In this document: positions 61,849 to 61,940 of the stretch, one piece after another
How the letters are laid out: every line of letters starts with the position of its first letter
How positions within the stretch are numbered: position 1 is the first letter of the stretch
Source of the DNA: Lachnospiraceae bacterium
GTDB taxonomy: Bacteria; Bacillota; Clostridia; Lachnospirales; Lachnospiraceae
Length of the DNA: 61,940 nt
Assembly (NCBI GenBank): GCA_015056925.1
Contig: SVFJ01000011.1
Span: 1 to 61,940, forward strand
Reading direction: 5' to 3'
Notes under the pieces: generated by a model
Told to the model about the DNA's origin: nothing
Databases searched by the model: none
What the model saw: only the letters and a program-made list of their open reading frames with translations
Made by a program: the position numbers and the translations under genes

Positions 61849-61940
61849 GCACCACCGGCTTAGCCGGTGGTTTGCTCACGCCCTATAAGGGCTCATTACC
61901 TGCGTTGGAGTCTAAAGACTCATCGAAAGGTTCGCCAGCC
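61849..61940 (-). mobile_element. Edge of a probable IS200/IS605-family element with omega-RNA-like structure
   Basis: Three consecutive stems: ACCACCGGC/GCCGGTGGT with a 3-nt loop (61851-61871), GCCCT/AGGGC (61880-61892) and GAGTC/GACTC (61908-61921). The base-change from AT-rich flank to this GC-richer structured block is abrupt at about 61849. A GC-rich subterminal hairpin just inside the tip, preceded by more stems after the end of an open frame, is how tnpB-carrying elements encode their guide RNA. The element continues past the right edge. Confidence 0.6.
61883..61940 (-). CDS. C-terminal tail of a possible TnpB, partial
   Basis: An open minus-strand frame enters from the right edge and ends at TAG (61883-61885), giving the last 18 residues (AGEPFDESLDSNAGNEPL). 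The stop falls inside the stem GCCCT/AGGGC, as expected where the tnpB end overlaps its RNA. Too short to prove the family; the catalytic part would lie outside the window. Confidence 0.4.
   Translation of the reverse strand, partial: AGEPFDESLDSNAGNEPL

Overview
The window looks like a chromosomal segment of a Lachnospiraceae-type gut Firmicute (Roseburia/Eubacterium/Butyrivibrio-like). The signs are low-to-moderate GC, strong AGGAGG ribosome sites, near-consensus sigma-A promoters, clostridial-style hybrid kinases, a MetH whose activation domain is a separate protein, a clostridial-length CstA, DUF1015 and YhfC proteins, and a tgt-yajC pair. This is inference from gene content; there is no rRNA or marker gene that would fix the genus.

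Layout. 1-6.6 kb: 5' part of asd, argH, a NitT/TauT-type ABC pair without a binding protein, tRNA-Thr(CGU), mscS, a DUF1015 gene and a 91-aa orphan. 6.6-12 kb: a GntR-DUF5808-YhfC operon with an operator over its promoter, a 0.7-kb non-coding stretch with short repeats, and an orphan hybrid kinase. 12.1-19.4 kb: serC-serA and leuB-ilvD-ilvB (serine and branched-chain amino acid synthesis), each behind a long hairpin-rich leader that is not a T-box. 19.5-28.8 kb: vanY-tgt-yajC, a second mscS with a WG-repeat surface protein, capA, aroC and a lactonase-family beta-propeller. 29-33.4 kb: a cupin-HTH regulator with potABCD (polyamine uptake). 33.4-35.4 kb: a membrane HTH regulator with a GH20 hexosaminidase.

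35.5-43.3 kb is an accessory-looking, one-direction run of small enzyme genes: five acetyltransferases and one acetyltransferase remnant, an AAC(6')-like enzyme, a Nim-like flavin-fold protein, a C_GCAxxG_C_C redox protein, a HAD phosphatase, an atypical carbamoyltransferase, an ArsC-like protein, an NTF2-like protein and an S66/MccF-like peptidase. It is interrupted by the most striking non-coding signal in the window. At 40456-40648 four stem-loop or dyad units are spaced exactly 53 bp apart, with conserved arms, unrelated interiors and a compensatory change in one unit.

43.8-61.4 kb: a large hybrid kinase with Hpt domain, CstA with an unknown co-transcribed protein, a GntR-regulated ABC exporter, a five-gene ABC exporter/two-component operon, and the metH operon (63-aa unknown protein, MetH activation protein, MetH). 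61.5-61.94 kb: an AT-rich tract with about eight copies of a TTTTGTATATATACAAAA-like palindrome, then the edge of what looks like an IS200/IS605 (TnpB) element whose omega-RNA-like end lies on the minus strand.

No CRISPR array, rRNA or complete transposase was seen. The best candidates for something undescribed are the 53-bp array, the leuB leader and the GTATATATAC box array.
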